DNA of 7,563 nucleotides, from positions 1 through 7,563 of the forward strand of contig JBFWSL010000192.1 in NCBI GenBank assembly GCA_050248375.1. The letters are read 5' to 3'. The position numbers and the translations under genes were made by a program. Shown here piece by piece: positions 1 through 7,022 of the stretch. The stretch is from JAYZVT01 sp050248375. GTDB taxonomy: Bacteria; Pseudomonadota; Alphaproteobacteria; Rhizobiales; Methyloligellaceae. Numbering within the stretch: position 1 is the stretch's first letter; the number at the start of each line of letters is the position of its first letter. The notes beneath the pieces were generated by a model. It ran no database searches. It had not been told where the DNA came from and was given only the letters and a program-made list of their open reading frames with translations.

Positions 1-618
1 GCCCTTGGTGATCTCCTTGACCCGCTCGACGAAGTCCTCTTCCCGGTAGTTGATGACGTGCTTGCAGCCGTGCTTTTTCGCCAGGTCGCACTTCTCCCTG
101 GAGCCCGCGGTGCCGATAACGGTGGCACCCAGATGCTTGGCCCACTGGCAGGCGATCAGGCCGACTCCACCGGCCGCGGCATGAAACAGCATCACCGTGC
201 CGTCCTTCACCTTGTAGGTCTTGCGCAGCAGGTAACGAGCGGTCATGCCCTGCAGCATCATGGCCGCCGCCTGCTTGTCGCTCACCCCCTTTGGCCGCTT
301 GACCAGCCGGTCGGCGGGAATGACCCGCTCCTCGGAATAGGAGCCGATGGCGCCGGCATAGGCGATCTGGTCGCCTGGCTTGACGTTCTTGACGCCCTTG
401 CCGACGGCAAGCACCTCGCCCGCGCCTTCCATTCCCAGGGTGAAGGGCAGGCTCGGCTGCGGATAGGCACCGGTGCGCTGATAGGTGTCGATATAGTTCA
501 GCCCCACCGCGGTGTGCCGGATCAGGGCCTGCCCCGGTCCGGGAGCCGGCACGTCGACGGTCTCCCATTTCATGACTTCGGGGCCGCCATATTCATGGAC
601 GCGAATAGCGTGGGTCAT
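1..618 (-). CDS. NADPH:quinone oxidoreductase, zinc-independent MDR family (3' end outside window)
   Basis: Only the first 206 residues are visible; QorA-type enzymes have about 320-330, so roughly 115-120 C-terminal residues lie beyond the left edge. Family members are cytosolic enzymes using NADPH to reduce quinones or related electrophiles. The N-terminal GroES-like domain carries the typical LNYIDTYQRTG (40-50) and LGMEGAGEV (61-69). The start of the Rossmann domain has the family nucleotide-binding stretch HAAAGGVG (146-153), followed by GATVIGTAGSREK (164-176). No structural or catalytic zinc-binding cysteines of alcohol dehydrogenases are seen in this part. The ATG at 618 is chosen because GAGGAG lies 6 nt upstream and the protein starts like its family; an in-frame ATG at 663 would add 15 residues but has no ribosome site. 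It lies 75 nt after btaB on the same strand and may be co-transcribed. The exact substrate is unknown. Confidence 0.9.
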   Translation of the reverse strand, partial: MTHAIRVHEYGGPEVMKWETVDVPAPGPGQALIRHTAVGLNYIDTYQRTGAYPQPSLPFTLGMEGAGEVLAVGKGVKNVKPGDQIAYAGAIGSYSEERVIPADRLVKRPKGVSDKQAAAMMLQGMTARYLLRKTYKVKDGTVMLFHAAAGGVGLIACQWAKHLGATVIGTAGSREKCDLAKKHGCKHVINYREEDFVERVKEITKG

Positions 619-624
619 GGGTGT

Positions 625-630
625 CTCCTC
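625..630 (-). promoter_or_regulatory. Ribosome binding site of the quinone oxidoreductase
   Basis: The minus strand reads GAGGAG here, 6 nt before the ATG at 618. It favours this start over the in-frame ATG at 663, which has no comparable site. Confidence 0.7.
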
Positions 631-693
631 GGAAGGTCTTGCTTGAAAGCCGTTGCGGCGCATGGGGATCAAGGCACGCCGGGCGACCGATAT

Positions 694-1431
694 CTAGCAC
701 CTGGCGGGCCCCGGAGTCATCCGCACGTCTTGGCGAGGTGGCGTTTCCCTGCCCGAAAAACAGACATTTCCGGCTGCTGAGACAGGGCGGCGCAAGATCG
801 CATGGATCGTATAACCGGACATCGGCTTGCCAAGCCTGAGGTGCCATCCCTGCCTGGCGGCGAGCCCGATCAGGGCGTCCGGCAGCCCCGCGGACGGCAT
901 CACCTCGAACAGGCGCAGCCAGGCGAAAAGGAAAGTCCTGAACAGGCGCGGCAGGCCCTCCTGCTGGCCGAAGTCCACCACATGCAGTTCGCCGCCGGGC
1001 TGCACCAGCCGCATCGACTGCTCGAGCACCTCCCGCCAGCCGGGGATCATCGACAAGGTGTAGGAAATCATCACACGGTCAAAGGCTGTCCTGCCGAAGG
1101 CGCGTTGCGGATCGAAGCTGCCGGCATCGGCATGGGCCAGCCTGACGCGCCGCCACAGTCCGGCCGAAGCCACCGAGGAGGCCGCGGTCTCCAGCATCAG
1201 GGCAGAAACATCGAAGCCATAGAATATCGCATCAGGATGACGGCGCGCGGCCTGCACAAGATTGCGGCCGGTACCGCAGCCGACTTCCAGCACCGTGCCG
1301 CCGACGGGAGGGTCAAGCTCCGCCAGCAGTCGCTCGCGGCCGAGCAGGAAGTAGCGGCGGGTGGCGTCGTAGACATGGCGCTGGCGCCGGTAGATGCGAT
1401 CCATGCGCGCGGCGGCGGTGGCCGGGTTCAT
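694..1431 (-). CDS. btaB: BtaB: S-adenosylmethionine-dependent N-methyltransferase for betaine lipid synthesis
   Basis: BtaB methylates the amino group of diacylglycerylhomoserine three times to give the membrane lipid DGTS, using S-adenosylmethionine. The 245-residue product is a class I methyltransferase: glycine-rich motif I VLEVGCGTGRN at 47-57, an acidic residue ending strand 2 (YGFDVS, D74), and FDRVMISYTLSMIPGW (117-132) followed by LVQPGGELHVVDFG (142-155). The N-terminal stretch MDRIYRRQRHVYDATRRYFL (10-29) is typical of BtaB and separates it from generic methyltransferases. The start is 6 nt after the btaA stop, with GGGTGA overlapping that stop as a weak ribosome site, so translation is probably coupled. 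The family domain seems to end near SGYTIHAILRR (205-215); the last 30 residues, rich in Pro, Arg and Gly, look like an extra tail. Identification rests on the sequence pattern together with the btaA neighbour. Confidence 0.9.
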   Translation of the reverse strand: MNPATAAARMDRIYRRQRHVYDATRRYFLLGRERLLAELDPPVGGTVLEVGCGTGRNLVQAARRHPDAIFYGFDVSALMLETAASSVASAGLWRRVRLAHADAGSFDPQRAFGRTAFDRVMISYTLSMIPGWREVLEQSMRLVQPGGELHVVDFGQQEGLPRLFRTFLFAWLRLFEVMPSAGLPDALIGLAARQGWHLRLGKPMSGYTIHAILRRPVSAAGNVCFSGRETPPRQDVRMTPGPARC

Positions 1432-1437
1432 GATCGG

Positions 1438-2697
1438 TCACCCGTTCAGGCGGTAGAGATGGAACCCGCCGTAGATCGAGGAACGGTCTCGGCGGCCCAA
1501 CTCGGCGCTGCGCTCCGCAAGATAGACCCAGCGGCCCAGGATCGCGTCGGGAACCCGCCCCGGCAGGATGGTCGGCACACCGGCGGTACGGAAAATGACC
1601 CTGGCGCCCGGCCGGGCAGTCCGTGTGATCTGCGTCCACAGTTCCGCAAGATCGCCGTCGCTCATCCAGTCCTGCGCGTCGAGCAGCACATAGCAGTCGA
1701 GGCTGCCGCCGGGCTGCGCATCGAGGAACCTCGTGAAGGAGGTGCGATGCACGTTCACGCGCGACGAACCCTCGCGGACGGATGCATGGTTCTGCCGGGC
1801 CAGATAGGGCGGCAGCGGGCCCGAGTCCTGCTCCGGATAGCGGCGGCCGAAGGCCTGCCAGGCGAAATAATTCTCCTTCATGGAAAAGTCACAGGCCAGA
1901 CGGCCAAGGCGCTCGTTGAGCACCGAAGCCATATCCCGCCGCCCGGAACCCGCGAGGGCCTCATATTGCGCGGGCGGAATGCCAAGTCCGTAGAGCGCGA
2001 CCGGCATATTGACCAGCCAGCGCACCAGCTTGCGTTCGAACAGCGGCGCGATCAGTTCCTCGTAGAGCGCGCGCTGCTCGGTGAGCGATCCGGCGCCGAG
2101 AAGTCGCCCGGGGTCGCGCCGGTACAGGCGCGCAACGAGATGGCCCATTCCGATGAACTTTCCGAGCAGTCCGTACCGGTAGAAGTTGCGGGCGAACAGC
2201 GTGATACGACGTCTGCCCAGCAAATCGCGCCCCTCCCAGTAGTCCCGCGCCGAGGGGTCAAGCCGGCCGCGCAGGCTCAGGTCATAGGCGCGCACATTGT
2301 CCGTGTGGCATGCGTCCCCGAAGAAACGGTAGAAGCTTTCATAATCGGGCAGGTGACGGGCGGCGGCGAGCTTGAGCCGGACCAGCGAAACATGCGCCCG
2401 GTTCAGGTCCACCGCATCGATGCGGGCCGGACGGGCAACGAGATAGCTCATCACGTTGCAGCCGCCCGAGGCGATGGCAGCGATCCGGTCGCGGGGGCCA
2501 AGTTCCAGCGCCTCGATGTCGAGTTCGGGATCCTCCCAGATCTGGGGGTAGACCAGTCCCTTGAAGGCCCATGTGAACATGCGCTCGTGCAGGCCCGCAC
2601 GAGAGAGCAAGGCGTTGTGGTGATGCGCCCGGCCCGCTGGCGCCATAAGGCGCTCGGCATTGCGGGTCTGCGCAATCACTTCGGGATTGATGGTCAT
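1438..2697 (-). CDS. btaA: BtaA: S-adenosylmethionine:diacylglycerol 3-amino-3-carboxypropyltransferase
   Basis: BtaA (DUF3419 family) moves the 3-amino-3-carboxypropyl group of S-adenosylmethionine onto diacylglycerol, the first committed step of betaine lipid (DGTS) synthesis, probably at the inner membrane face. The 419-residue product is close to the usual family length. Visible signatures are FKGLVYPQIWEDPELDIEAL (45-64), IAAIASGGCNVMSYL (72-86) with the SAM-binding ASGGCN, IDAVDLNRAHVSLVRLKL (93-110), and the C-terminal FRTAGVPTILPGRV (369-382) with YGGFHLYRL (409-417). The ATG at 2697 is preferred because AGGAGGG lies 8 nt upstream and MTINPEVIAQ is a plausible N-terminus; the frame stays open to 2808, but that extension would run through the Pho box. 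It leads a btaA-btaB unit with a 6-nt gap. Regulation is probably by PhoB under phosphate starvation, given the upstream site. Confidence 0.93.
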   Translation of the reverse strand: MTINPEVIAQTRNAERLMAPAGRAHHHNALLSRAGLHERMFTWAFKGLVYPQIWEDPELDIEALELGPRDRIAAIASGGCNVMSYLVARPARIDAVDLNRAHVSLVRLKLAAARHLPDYESFYRFFGDACHTDNVRAYDLSLRGRLDPSARDYWEGRDLLGRRRITLFARNFYRYGLLGKFIGMGHLVARLYRRDPGRLLGAGSLTEQRALYEELIAPLFERKLVRWLVNMPVALYGLGIPPAQYEALAGSGRRDMASVLNERLGRLACDFSMKENYFAWQAFGRRYPEQDSGPLPPYLARQNHASVREGSSRVNVHRTSFTRFLDAQPGGSLDCYVLLDAQDWMSDGDLAELWTQITRTARPGARVIFRTAGVPTILPGRVPDAILGRWVYLAERSAELGRRDRSSIYGGFHLYRLNG

Positions 2698-2705
2698 GCT
2701 ACGTT

Positions 2706-2712
2706 CCCTCCT
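2706..2712 (-). promoter_or_regulatory. Strong ribosome binding site of btaA
   Basis: The minus strand reads AGGAGGG, nearly a full complement to the 16S 3' end, 8 nt before the ATG at 2697. It decides the btaA start against the upstream in-frame ATG at 2808. Confidence 0.8.
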
Positions 2713-2772
2713 GTGCGAACCGTGCCGGAGACTCACTTCGCGAAAGTCCCGGACTGCGATGGCACAGGGGTG

Positions 2773-2790
2773 ATGACAGCATTGCGACAA
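2773..2790 (-). promoter_or_regulatory. Putative Pho box (PhoB binding site) of btaAB
   Basis: The minus strand reads TTGTCGC-AATG-CTGTCAT. The PhoB consensus is two CTGTCAT repeats 11 nt apart with a 4-nt AT-rich spacer. The btaA-proximal repeat matches 7 of 7, and the distal one matches 4 of 7, keeping the TGTC core. The spacing is exactly right and the orientation faces btaA, 75 nt before its start. No clear -10 hexamer follows at the expected 10-11 nt; the sequence there is near CCATCG. Betaine lipid synthesis is under Pho control in Sinorhizobium meliloti and is phosphate-responsive in Rhodobacter, which supports the reading. The site is also within the region upstream of the divergent transporter, but points away from it. 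Confidence 0.65.
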
Positions 2791-2870
2791 AGCGCAGGTG
2801 GACCGCAAGAAACGGGTAGCGCCGGCGGCAGCAAGGTCATATGCAGTAGGCCTCGCCCACGGGACTTCTC

Positions 2871-3767
2871 ATGGCACTCATCGACTGGATGCGCCTGCTG
2901 CTGCTTGCCTCCGTTTGGGGCACCAGCTTCATGTTCATCGAGGTCTCGCTGCGGGGCTTCGGACCCTTCACGATCGTCTTCGTCCGCATTCTGCTTGGCG
3001 TTTTCGCGCTGCTGATCTACTGCGCGGTGCGCGGAATCCGCATCGACACTTCCCGCTCCGCGCTGCGGGCCTATGCGGTCATGGGCCTGCTGGCCAACGT
3101 CATACCTTTCAGCCTGCTAACCATCGGACAAACACAGGTCGACAGCGGTCTGTCCTCGATCTTCATTGCCGCGACACCGCTGCTCACCGTGATCGTGGCC
3201 CATTTGTGGGGCCGTACCGAAGTTGCGACCCCTGCCCGGATTTGCGGCACGGCTATTGGCCTGGCTGGCGTTGCCCTGCTCATGGGAACGAACGTGCTGC
3301 GCTCCAACGAACAGCAGTTCCTCGGGGAAGTCGCGCTGCTCTGCGCGGCGCTGTTCTACGCCCTGTCCGCGGTCTATGGGCGGCGCCTGCCACGCCAGGC
3401 CCCGGCGGCGAACGCCACTGCCATGCTGCTTGCTGCTACCCCCATCTGCGCCATCGTTGCCTTTGCACTGGAGCAGCCCCTTGCTTCGCTCCCGCCTGTC
3501 GCGCCCGTCGCGGCGCTGCTGGCACTCGGCTTCCTGTCCACGGGGTTCGCTTACGTCATCTACCTCACCATCCTCGCCAATGCCGGCTCGACCTATGCCA
3601 TGCTGGTGACGCTGGTGCAGCCGCCGATAGCGATCCTGCTCGGGACAATGCTGCTGGGGGAGAAACTGGACAGCAGCCAGTTCGCCGGCTTCGGATTGAT
3701 CGCCGTCGGGCTGCTGCTGGTGGACGGCCGGGTGCTGAAGCCTTTCTCCAGCCGGAAAACGCCCTAG
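2871..3767 (+). CDS. EamA-family DMT-superfamily transporter
   Basis: A 298-residue inner-membrane protein with about ten hydrophobic segments in two five-helix halves (EamA repeats): approximately 6-26, 33-53, 66-86, 93-113, 124-141, 149-169, 182-201, 210-232, 244-264 and 270-286. The start MALIDWMRLLLLASVWGTSF (1-20), with its WGTSF at the end of helix 1, and the late GSTYAMLVTLVQPPIAILLG (239-258) followed by LLGEKL are characteristic of the family. Members export amino acids, metabolites or drugs by drug/metabolite exchange; the substrate here cannot be told. The ATG at 2871 gives the family-typical N-terminus; the ribosome site is weak (GGGA about 6 nt upstream) and an in-frame stop lies shortly before. 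It is divergent from btaA and convergent with gatB, sharing CTAG at the stops. The membrane-facing neighbours alone do not justify linking it to betaine lipid. Confidence 0.9.
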   Translation: MALIDWMRLLLLASVWGTSFMFIEVSLRGFGPFTIVFVRILLGVFALLIYCAVRGIRIDTSRSALRAYAVMGLLANVIPFSLLTIGQTQVDSGLSSIFIAATPLLTVIVAHLWGRTEVATPARICGTAIGLAGVALLMGTNVLRSNEQQFLGEVALLCAALFYALSAVYGRRLPRQAPAANATAMLLAATPICAIVAFALEQPLASLPPVAPVAALLALGFLSTGFAYVIYLTILANAGSTYAMLVTLVQPPIAILLGTMLLGEKLDSSQFAGFGLIAVGLLLVDGRVLKPFSSRKTP

Positions 3768-5236
3768 CCGTCAACAAGTCCGAGCTTCTGCCTCAGAATC
3801 CGGTTCACCGACTGAGGATTGGCCTTGCCGCCGGTCGCCTTCATCACCTGGCCGACGAACCAGCCAAGCGTCTGGGGTTTGGACCTGACCTGTTCCACCT
3901 GCGCCGGGTTCGCGGCGATGATCTGGTCGATCGCCTTCTCGATGGCGCCGGTGTCCGTGACCTGCTTCAGACCCCGCTCCTCCACAAGCTTGCGGGGATC
4001 CCCGCCTTCCTTCCAGACGATGTCGAAGAGCTGCTTGGCGATCTTGCCGGATATGGTGCCGTCCGCGATCATGGCGAGAATGGCGCGGTTCGCTTCCGCC
4101 GGGACGGGGATTTCGGAGATGGAAAGCCCTTCCTTGTTGAGACGGCCGAAGACCTCGTTGATGACCCAGTTGGCCGCGGCCTTGCCGTCCACGCCATTGG
4201 CCACCGCTTCGAAATAGTCGGCGGCCGCCTTGTCGGACACGAGCACGCCGGCGTCCTCGGCGGACAGGCCCAGCTCGCGCACCAGGCGGGCCTTCTTGGC
4301 ATCGGGCAGTTCGGGCAGCTTTGCCTTCAGCCCGTCCACGAAAGCCTGGGTCAGTTCCAGCGGCAGCAGGTCGGGATCGGGAAAATAGCGGTAGTCGTGC
4401 GCCTCCTCCTTGGAACGCATGGACCGTGTCTCGCCCTTGTCGGGATCGAACAGGCGCGTCTCCTGCCGGATCGTTCCGCCTTCTTCGATAATGTCGATCT
4501 GGCGGCGGGCCTCATGCTCGATCGCCTCGCCGATGAAGCGTATGGAATTGACGTTCTTGATTTCGCAGCGGGTGCCGAGCTTGTCTCCCGGCCGGCGCAC
4601 GGAAACGTTGATGTCGGCCCGAAGCGAGCCTTCCTCCATGTTGCCGTCGCAGGTGCCAAGGTAACGCATGATGGTGCGCAGCTTGTTGACGTAGGCCCTG
4701 GCCTCATCCGCAGAGCGTATGTCCGGCTTCGACACGATCTCCATCAGCGCGATGCCTGAACGGTTCAGGTCCACGTAGGAGCAATCCGGATGCTGGTCGT
4801 GCAGGCTCTTGCCAGCGTCCTGCTCCAGATGAAGCCTCTCGATGCCGACGCGGCGCTCCCTGCCCTCGCCCATGTCGAGAACCACCTCGCCCTCGCCCAC
4901 GACGGGCTGCTTGAACTGGGAAATCTGGTAGCCCTGAGGCAGGTCCGGATAGAAATAATTCTTGCGGTCAAAGACCGACTTCAGGTTGATCCTCGCGTTG
5001 AGCCCGAGGCCCGTGCGTACCGCCTGGGCCACGCATTCCCCGTTGATGACCGGCAGCATACCGGGCATGGCCGCGTCCACGAGGCTGACCTGAGTGTTAG
5101 GCGCGCCGCCGAATTTCGTGGAGGCCCCGGAAAACAGCTTGGCCTGCGAAGTCACCTGGGCATGGACCTCCAGCCCGATGATCACTTCCCAGTCGCCGGT
5201 GGCGCCTTTCATCAGGGGCGCGGTTAGCTCAGCCAC
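3764..5236 (-). CDS. gatB: GatB: Asp/Glu-tRNA(Asn/Gln) amidotransferase subunit B
   Basis: GatB binds the misacylated tRNA, activates the Glu or Asp side chain with ATP and accepts ammonia from GatA. The 490-residue product has normal family length. Signatures are EVIIGLEVHAQ (17-27), MPGMLPVIN (57-65), FDRKNYFYPDLPQGYQISQ (89-107), HLEQDAGKSLHD (136-147), YVDLNRSGIALMEIV (154-168), EEGSLRADINVS (201-212), CEIKNVNSIRF (224-234) and the DYRYFPDPDLLPL stretch (281-293). The C-terminal part is the helical/YqeY-like tRNA-binding region ending in NPQSVNRILRQKLG. The start is GTG at 5236, overlapping the end of the preceding gene by 8 nt (GTGGCTGA). GAGGAG lies 11 nt upstream; the ATG at 5212 (residue 9) is an alternative but has no ribosome site. 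It is the last gene of the operon, and its TAG stop shares CTAG with the convergent transporter. Confidence 0.96.
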   Translation of the reverse strand: MAELTAPLMKGATGDWEVIIGLEVHAQVTSQAKLFSGASTKFGGAPNTQVSLVDAAMPGMLPVINGECVAQAVRTGLGLNARINLKSVFDRKNYFYPDLPQGYQISQFKQPVVGEGEVVLDMGEGRERRVGIERLHLEQDAGKSLHDQHPDCSYVDLNRSGIALMEIVSKPDIRSADEARAYVNKLRTIMRYLGTCDGNMEEGSLRADINVSVRRPGDKLGTRCEIKNVNSIRFIGEAIEHEARRQIDIIEEGGTIRQETRLFDPDKGETRSMRSKEEAHDYRYFPDPDLLPLELTQAFVDGLKAKLPELPDAKKARLVRELGLSAEDAGVLVSDKAAADYFEAVANGVDGKAAANWVINEVFGRLNKEGLSISEIPVPAEANRAILAMIADGTISGKIAKQLFDIVWKEGGDPRKLVEERGLKQVTDTGAIEKAIDQIIAANPAQVEQVRSKPQTLGWFVGQVMKATGGKANPQSVNRILRQKLGLVDG

Positions 5237-5537
5237 GGTCCTTGCCGCTCCTCAGCTTCTCTTCCTCGTACTGGATGAACCAGCCGATCATCTGCCGCCA
5301 GATCGCCTCCACCAGTTCCGGCGGCAGGCCGGTCTTCTCGGCGCGCGCCTTCACCTTGTCGATGACCTGCTGGATGCGCCAGGGCACTACCGCATCGTCC
5401 GGCGAGTTCTTCAACTGCCAGGCGCGATCGACATAGCCGAAGCGCTCGGCGATCAGGTCGACGAGCTGCGAGTCGAGCCGGTCGATCTCGGCGCGCACGT
5501 CGTCCATGCTCTTGCAGTCTTTCGGCAGCTTGGTCAT
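5229..5537 (-). CDS. AroQ-class chorismate mutase-like protein (PchB-like active site)
   Basis: A 102-residue all-helical protein of the AroQ fold, nearly the same size as PchB of Pseudomonas (about 101). Chorismate mutases make prephenate from chorismate; PchB makes salicylate and pyruvate from isochorismate. By eye the ligand-binding residues align as R15 (MDDVRAEIDRLD), R32 (AERFGYV), K43 (QLKNS) and R54 (PWRIQQV), matching R11, R28, K39 and R51 of E. coli chorismate mutase. E. coli Glu52 is replaced by Ile55, as PchB has a Val there, and the Gln88 position seems to be Glu91. The C-terminal WRQMIGWFIQYEEEK also resembles PchB. Which reaction it catalyses is undecided. The ATG at 5537 overlaps the gatA TGA (ATGA), with TGGAG 6 nt upstream; a GTG at 5549 is less likely. 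It lies between gatA and gatB, overlapping both, so it is surely translated with them. No signal peptide is seen. Confidence 0.88.
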   Translation of the reverse strand: MTKLPKDCKSMDDVRAEIDRLDSQLVDLIAERFGYVDRAWQLKNSPDDAVVPWRIQQVIDKVKARAEKTGLPPELVEAIWRQMIGWFIQYEEEKLRSGKDRG

Positions 5538-7018
5538 GCGGCGCTCCACCAGTCCCGCGGCTTGGGGCCGGGGCCCGCCGCATCCTCGATCACCTGCCCC
5601 ACCCGGAACAGCATTTCCTCGTCGAATGCCTTGCCGATGAGCTGAAGGCCAAGCGGCGTTCCTTCCGACGACAGCCCCGCGGGCACGGAGATGCCCGGCA
5701 GGCCGGCCATGTTCACGGTCACGGTGAAGATGTCATTCAGATACATCTCCACCGGGTCGGCGCTCTTTTCCCCAAGCGCGAAGGCCGGCCCGGGCGTCGC
5801 GGGGGTGAGCAGCACGTCCACCTTCGCGAAGGCCTCGTCGAAGTCGCGCTTGATGAGAGTGCGCACCTGCTGGGCCTTCAGGTAGTAGGCATCGTAGTAG
5901 CCCGCCGACAGCACATAGGTGCCGATGAGCACGCGGCGTCTCACCTCGGCGCCAAAGCCTTCCGACCGCGTGTTCTCGTATTGGGAGACAAGATCATCGC
6001 CTTCCACGCGCAGGCCATAGCGGACGCCGTCATATCTGGCCAGGTTGGACGACGCCTCGGCGGGCGCGACGATGTAATAGGCCGGCAACGCATACTTGGT
6101 ATGCGGCAGGCTGACGTCCACCATTTCAGCGCCAGCAGCCTTCAGCCAGGCGACGCCCTGCCGCCACAGCGTCTCGATCTCCTCGGGCATGCCATCAAGC
6201 CTGTATTCGCGCGGAATACCCACCTTCAGGCCCTTCACGCCCTTGCCGATGGCGGCGGCATAGTCGGGGACGGGCGCATCCACGCTGGTGGCGTCCTTCG
6301 GGTCGTGACCGGCCATCGCGCGCAACAGCAGCGCCGCATCGCGCAGGTCGCGGGCGATGGGGCCTGCCTGGTCGAGCGAGGAAGCGAAGGCAACGATGCC
6401 CCAGCGCGAGCAGCGTCCATAGGTGGGCTTGATGCCGACGGTGCCGGTGAGCGCTGCCGGCTGGCGGATGGAACCGCCGGTATCGGTGGCGGTGGCCCCC
6501 ATGCAAAGCCGCGCGGCGACGGCGGCGGCGGAGCCGCCCGACGATCCGCCCGGCACGAGCGGGGCATTGGAGCCCTCGCGCCGCCAGGGATTGACGCAAG
6601 GACCGTAGTGGCTGGTCTCGTTGGAGGAACCCATGGCGAACTCGTCGCAATTGAGCTTGCCGAGCATTACCGCGCCTTCCCGCCACAGGTTGGCGGTGAC
6701 GGTGGATTCATATGTGGGCGTGAAGCCGTCGAGGATGTGGGAACAGGCGGTGGTGCGGACACCTTGCGTGCAGAACAGGTCCTTGATGCCCAGCGGGATG
6801 CCTTCGAGCAATCCGGGCTTGCCGGCGGAGAGGCGCGCGTCGGACGCCCTGGCCATTTCCATGGCCTGGTCGGCGGTCGGGAGGATGTAGGCATTCAATC
6901 CCGCATTGCCCGCCTCGATGGCGGAGACGTGCGCCTCCGCGAGTTCCCGGGCGGTGAACTCCTTCTTGTCCAGTCCCGCGCGCGCGGCGGCGATAGTCAG
7001 ATCGGTCAGCTCGCCCAC
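5534..7018 (-). CDS. gatA: GatA: Asp/Glu-tRNA(Asn/Gln) amidotransferase subunit A (glutaminase)
   Basis: GatA is the amidase subunit that hydrolyses glutamine and channels ammonia to GatB. The 494-residue product is of normal length and starts ELTDLTIAAARAGL, as the family does. The Ser-cisSer-Lys triad of the amidase signature family is intact: Lys79 in PLGIKD, Ser159 in VPGGSSGGSAAA (155-166) and nucleophile Ser183 in DTGGSIRQPAA (179-189), with the 24-residue spacing of characterised GatA proteins. Substrate-side stretches LNCDEFAMGSSNE (122-134), GIKPTYGRCSRWGI (195-208) and the late NMAGLPGISVP are present. The start is GTG at 7018, 4 nt after the gatC stop, with GGAG 7 nt upstream; the frame stays open to 7096, but that would only add sequence from inside gatC. 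Its TGA stop overlaps the ATG of the next gene. Confidence 0.97.
   Translation of the reverse strand: MGELTDLTIAAARAGLDKKEFTARELAEAHVSAIEAGNAGLNAYILPTADQAMEMARASDARLSAGKPGLLEGIPLGIKDLFCTQGVRTTACSHILDGFTPTYESTVTANLWREGAVMLGKLNCDEFAMGSSNETSHYGPCVNPWRREGSNAPLVPGGSSGGSAAAVAARLCMGATATDTGGSIRQPAALTGTVGIKPTYGRCSRWGIVAFASSLDQAGPIARDLRDAALLLRAMAGHDPKDATSVDAPVPDYAAAIGKGVKGLKVGIPREYRLDGMPEEIETLWRQGVAWLKAAGAEMVDVSLPHTKYALPAYYIVAPAEASSNLARYDGVRYGLRVEGDDLVSQYENTRSEGFGAEVRRRVLIGTYVLSAGYYDAYYLKAQQVRTLIKRDFDEAFAKVDVLLTPATPGPAFALGEKSADPVEMYLNDIFTVTVNMAGLPGISVPAGLSSEGTPLGLQLIGKAFDEEMLFRVGQVIEDAAGPGPKPRDWWSAA
5544..5548 (-). promoter_or_regulatory. Ribosome binding site of the chorismate mutase-like gene
   Basis: The minus strand reads TGGAG inside the end of gatA, 6 nt before the ATG at 5537. 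It supports this start over the GTG at 5549, which would place the site inside the gene. Confidence 0.6.
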
Positions 7019-7022
7019 GCGC

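Noticed and set aside
754..776. Imperfect inverted repeat near the 3' end of btaB (CCCGAAA ... TTTCCGG) resembling a terminator
   Set aside because: The stem is about seven pairs with a mismatch and no clean U-run follows; it also lies inside the open frame of btaB.
58..780. A 240-codon open frame on the plus strand at the left end
   Set aside because: Antisense to the quinone oxidoreductase, which has clear MDR motifs and a good ribosome site.
2698..2808. A longer btaA starting at 2808
   Set aside because: The extra 37 residues are Cys/Arg/His-rich and unlike the family, the region contains the Pho box, and the strong ribosome site serves the ATG at 2697.
2791..2870. Promoter for the transporter between the Pho box and its start
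   Set aside because: TATGCA at 2839-2844 could be a -10, but nothing resembling a -35 lies 16-18 nt upstream, so I do not call it.
802..3015. A 737-codon open frame on the plus strand opposite btaB and btaA
   Set aside because: It is antisense to two genes with clear family signatures, its product has low-complexity Arg/Gly/His-rich composition and no recognisable domain; such frames are common opposite GC-rich genes.
2798..4759. A 653-codon open frame on the plus strand
   Set aside because: It runs through the transporter in the wrong frame and then antisense to gatB, with no recognisable domain; a GC-rich shadow.
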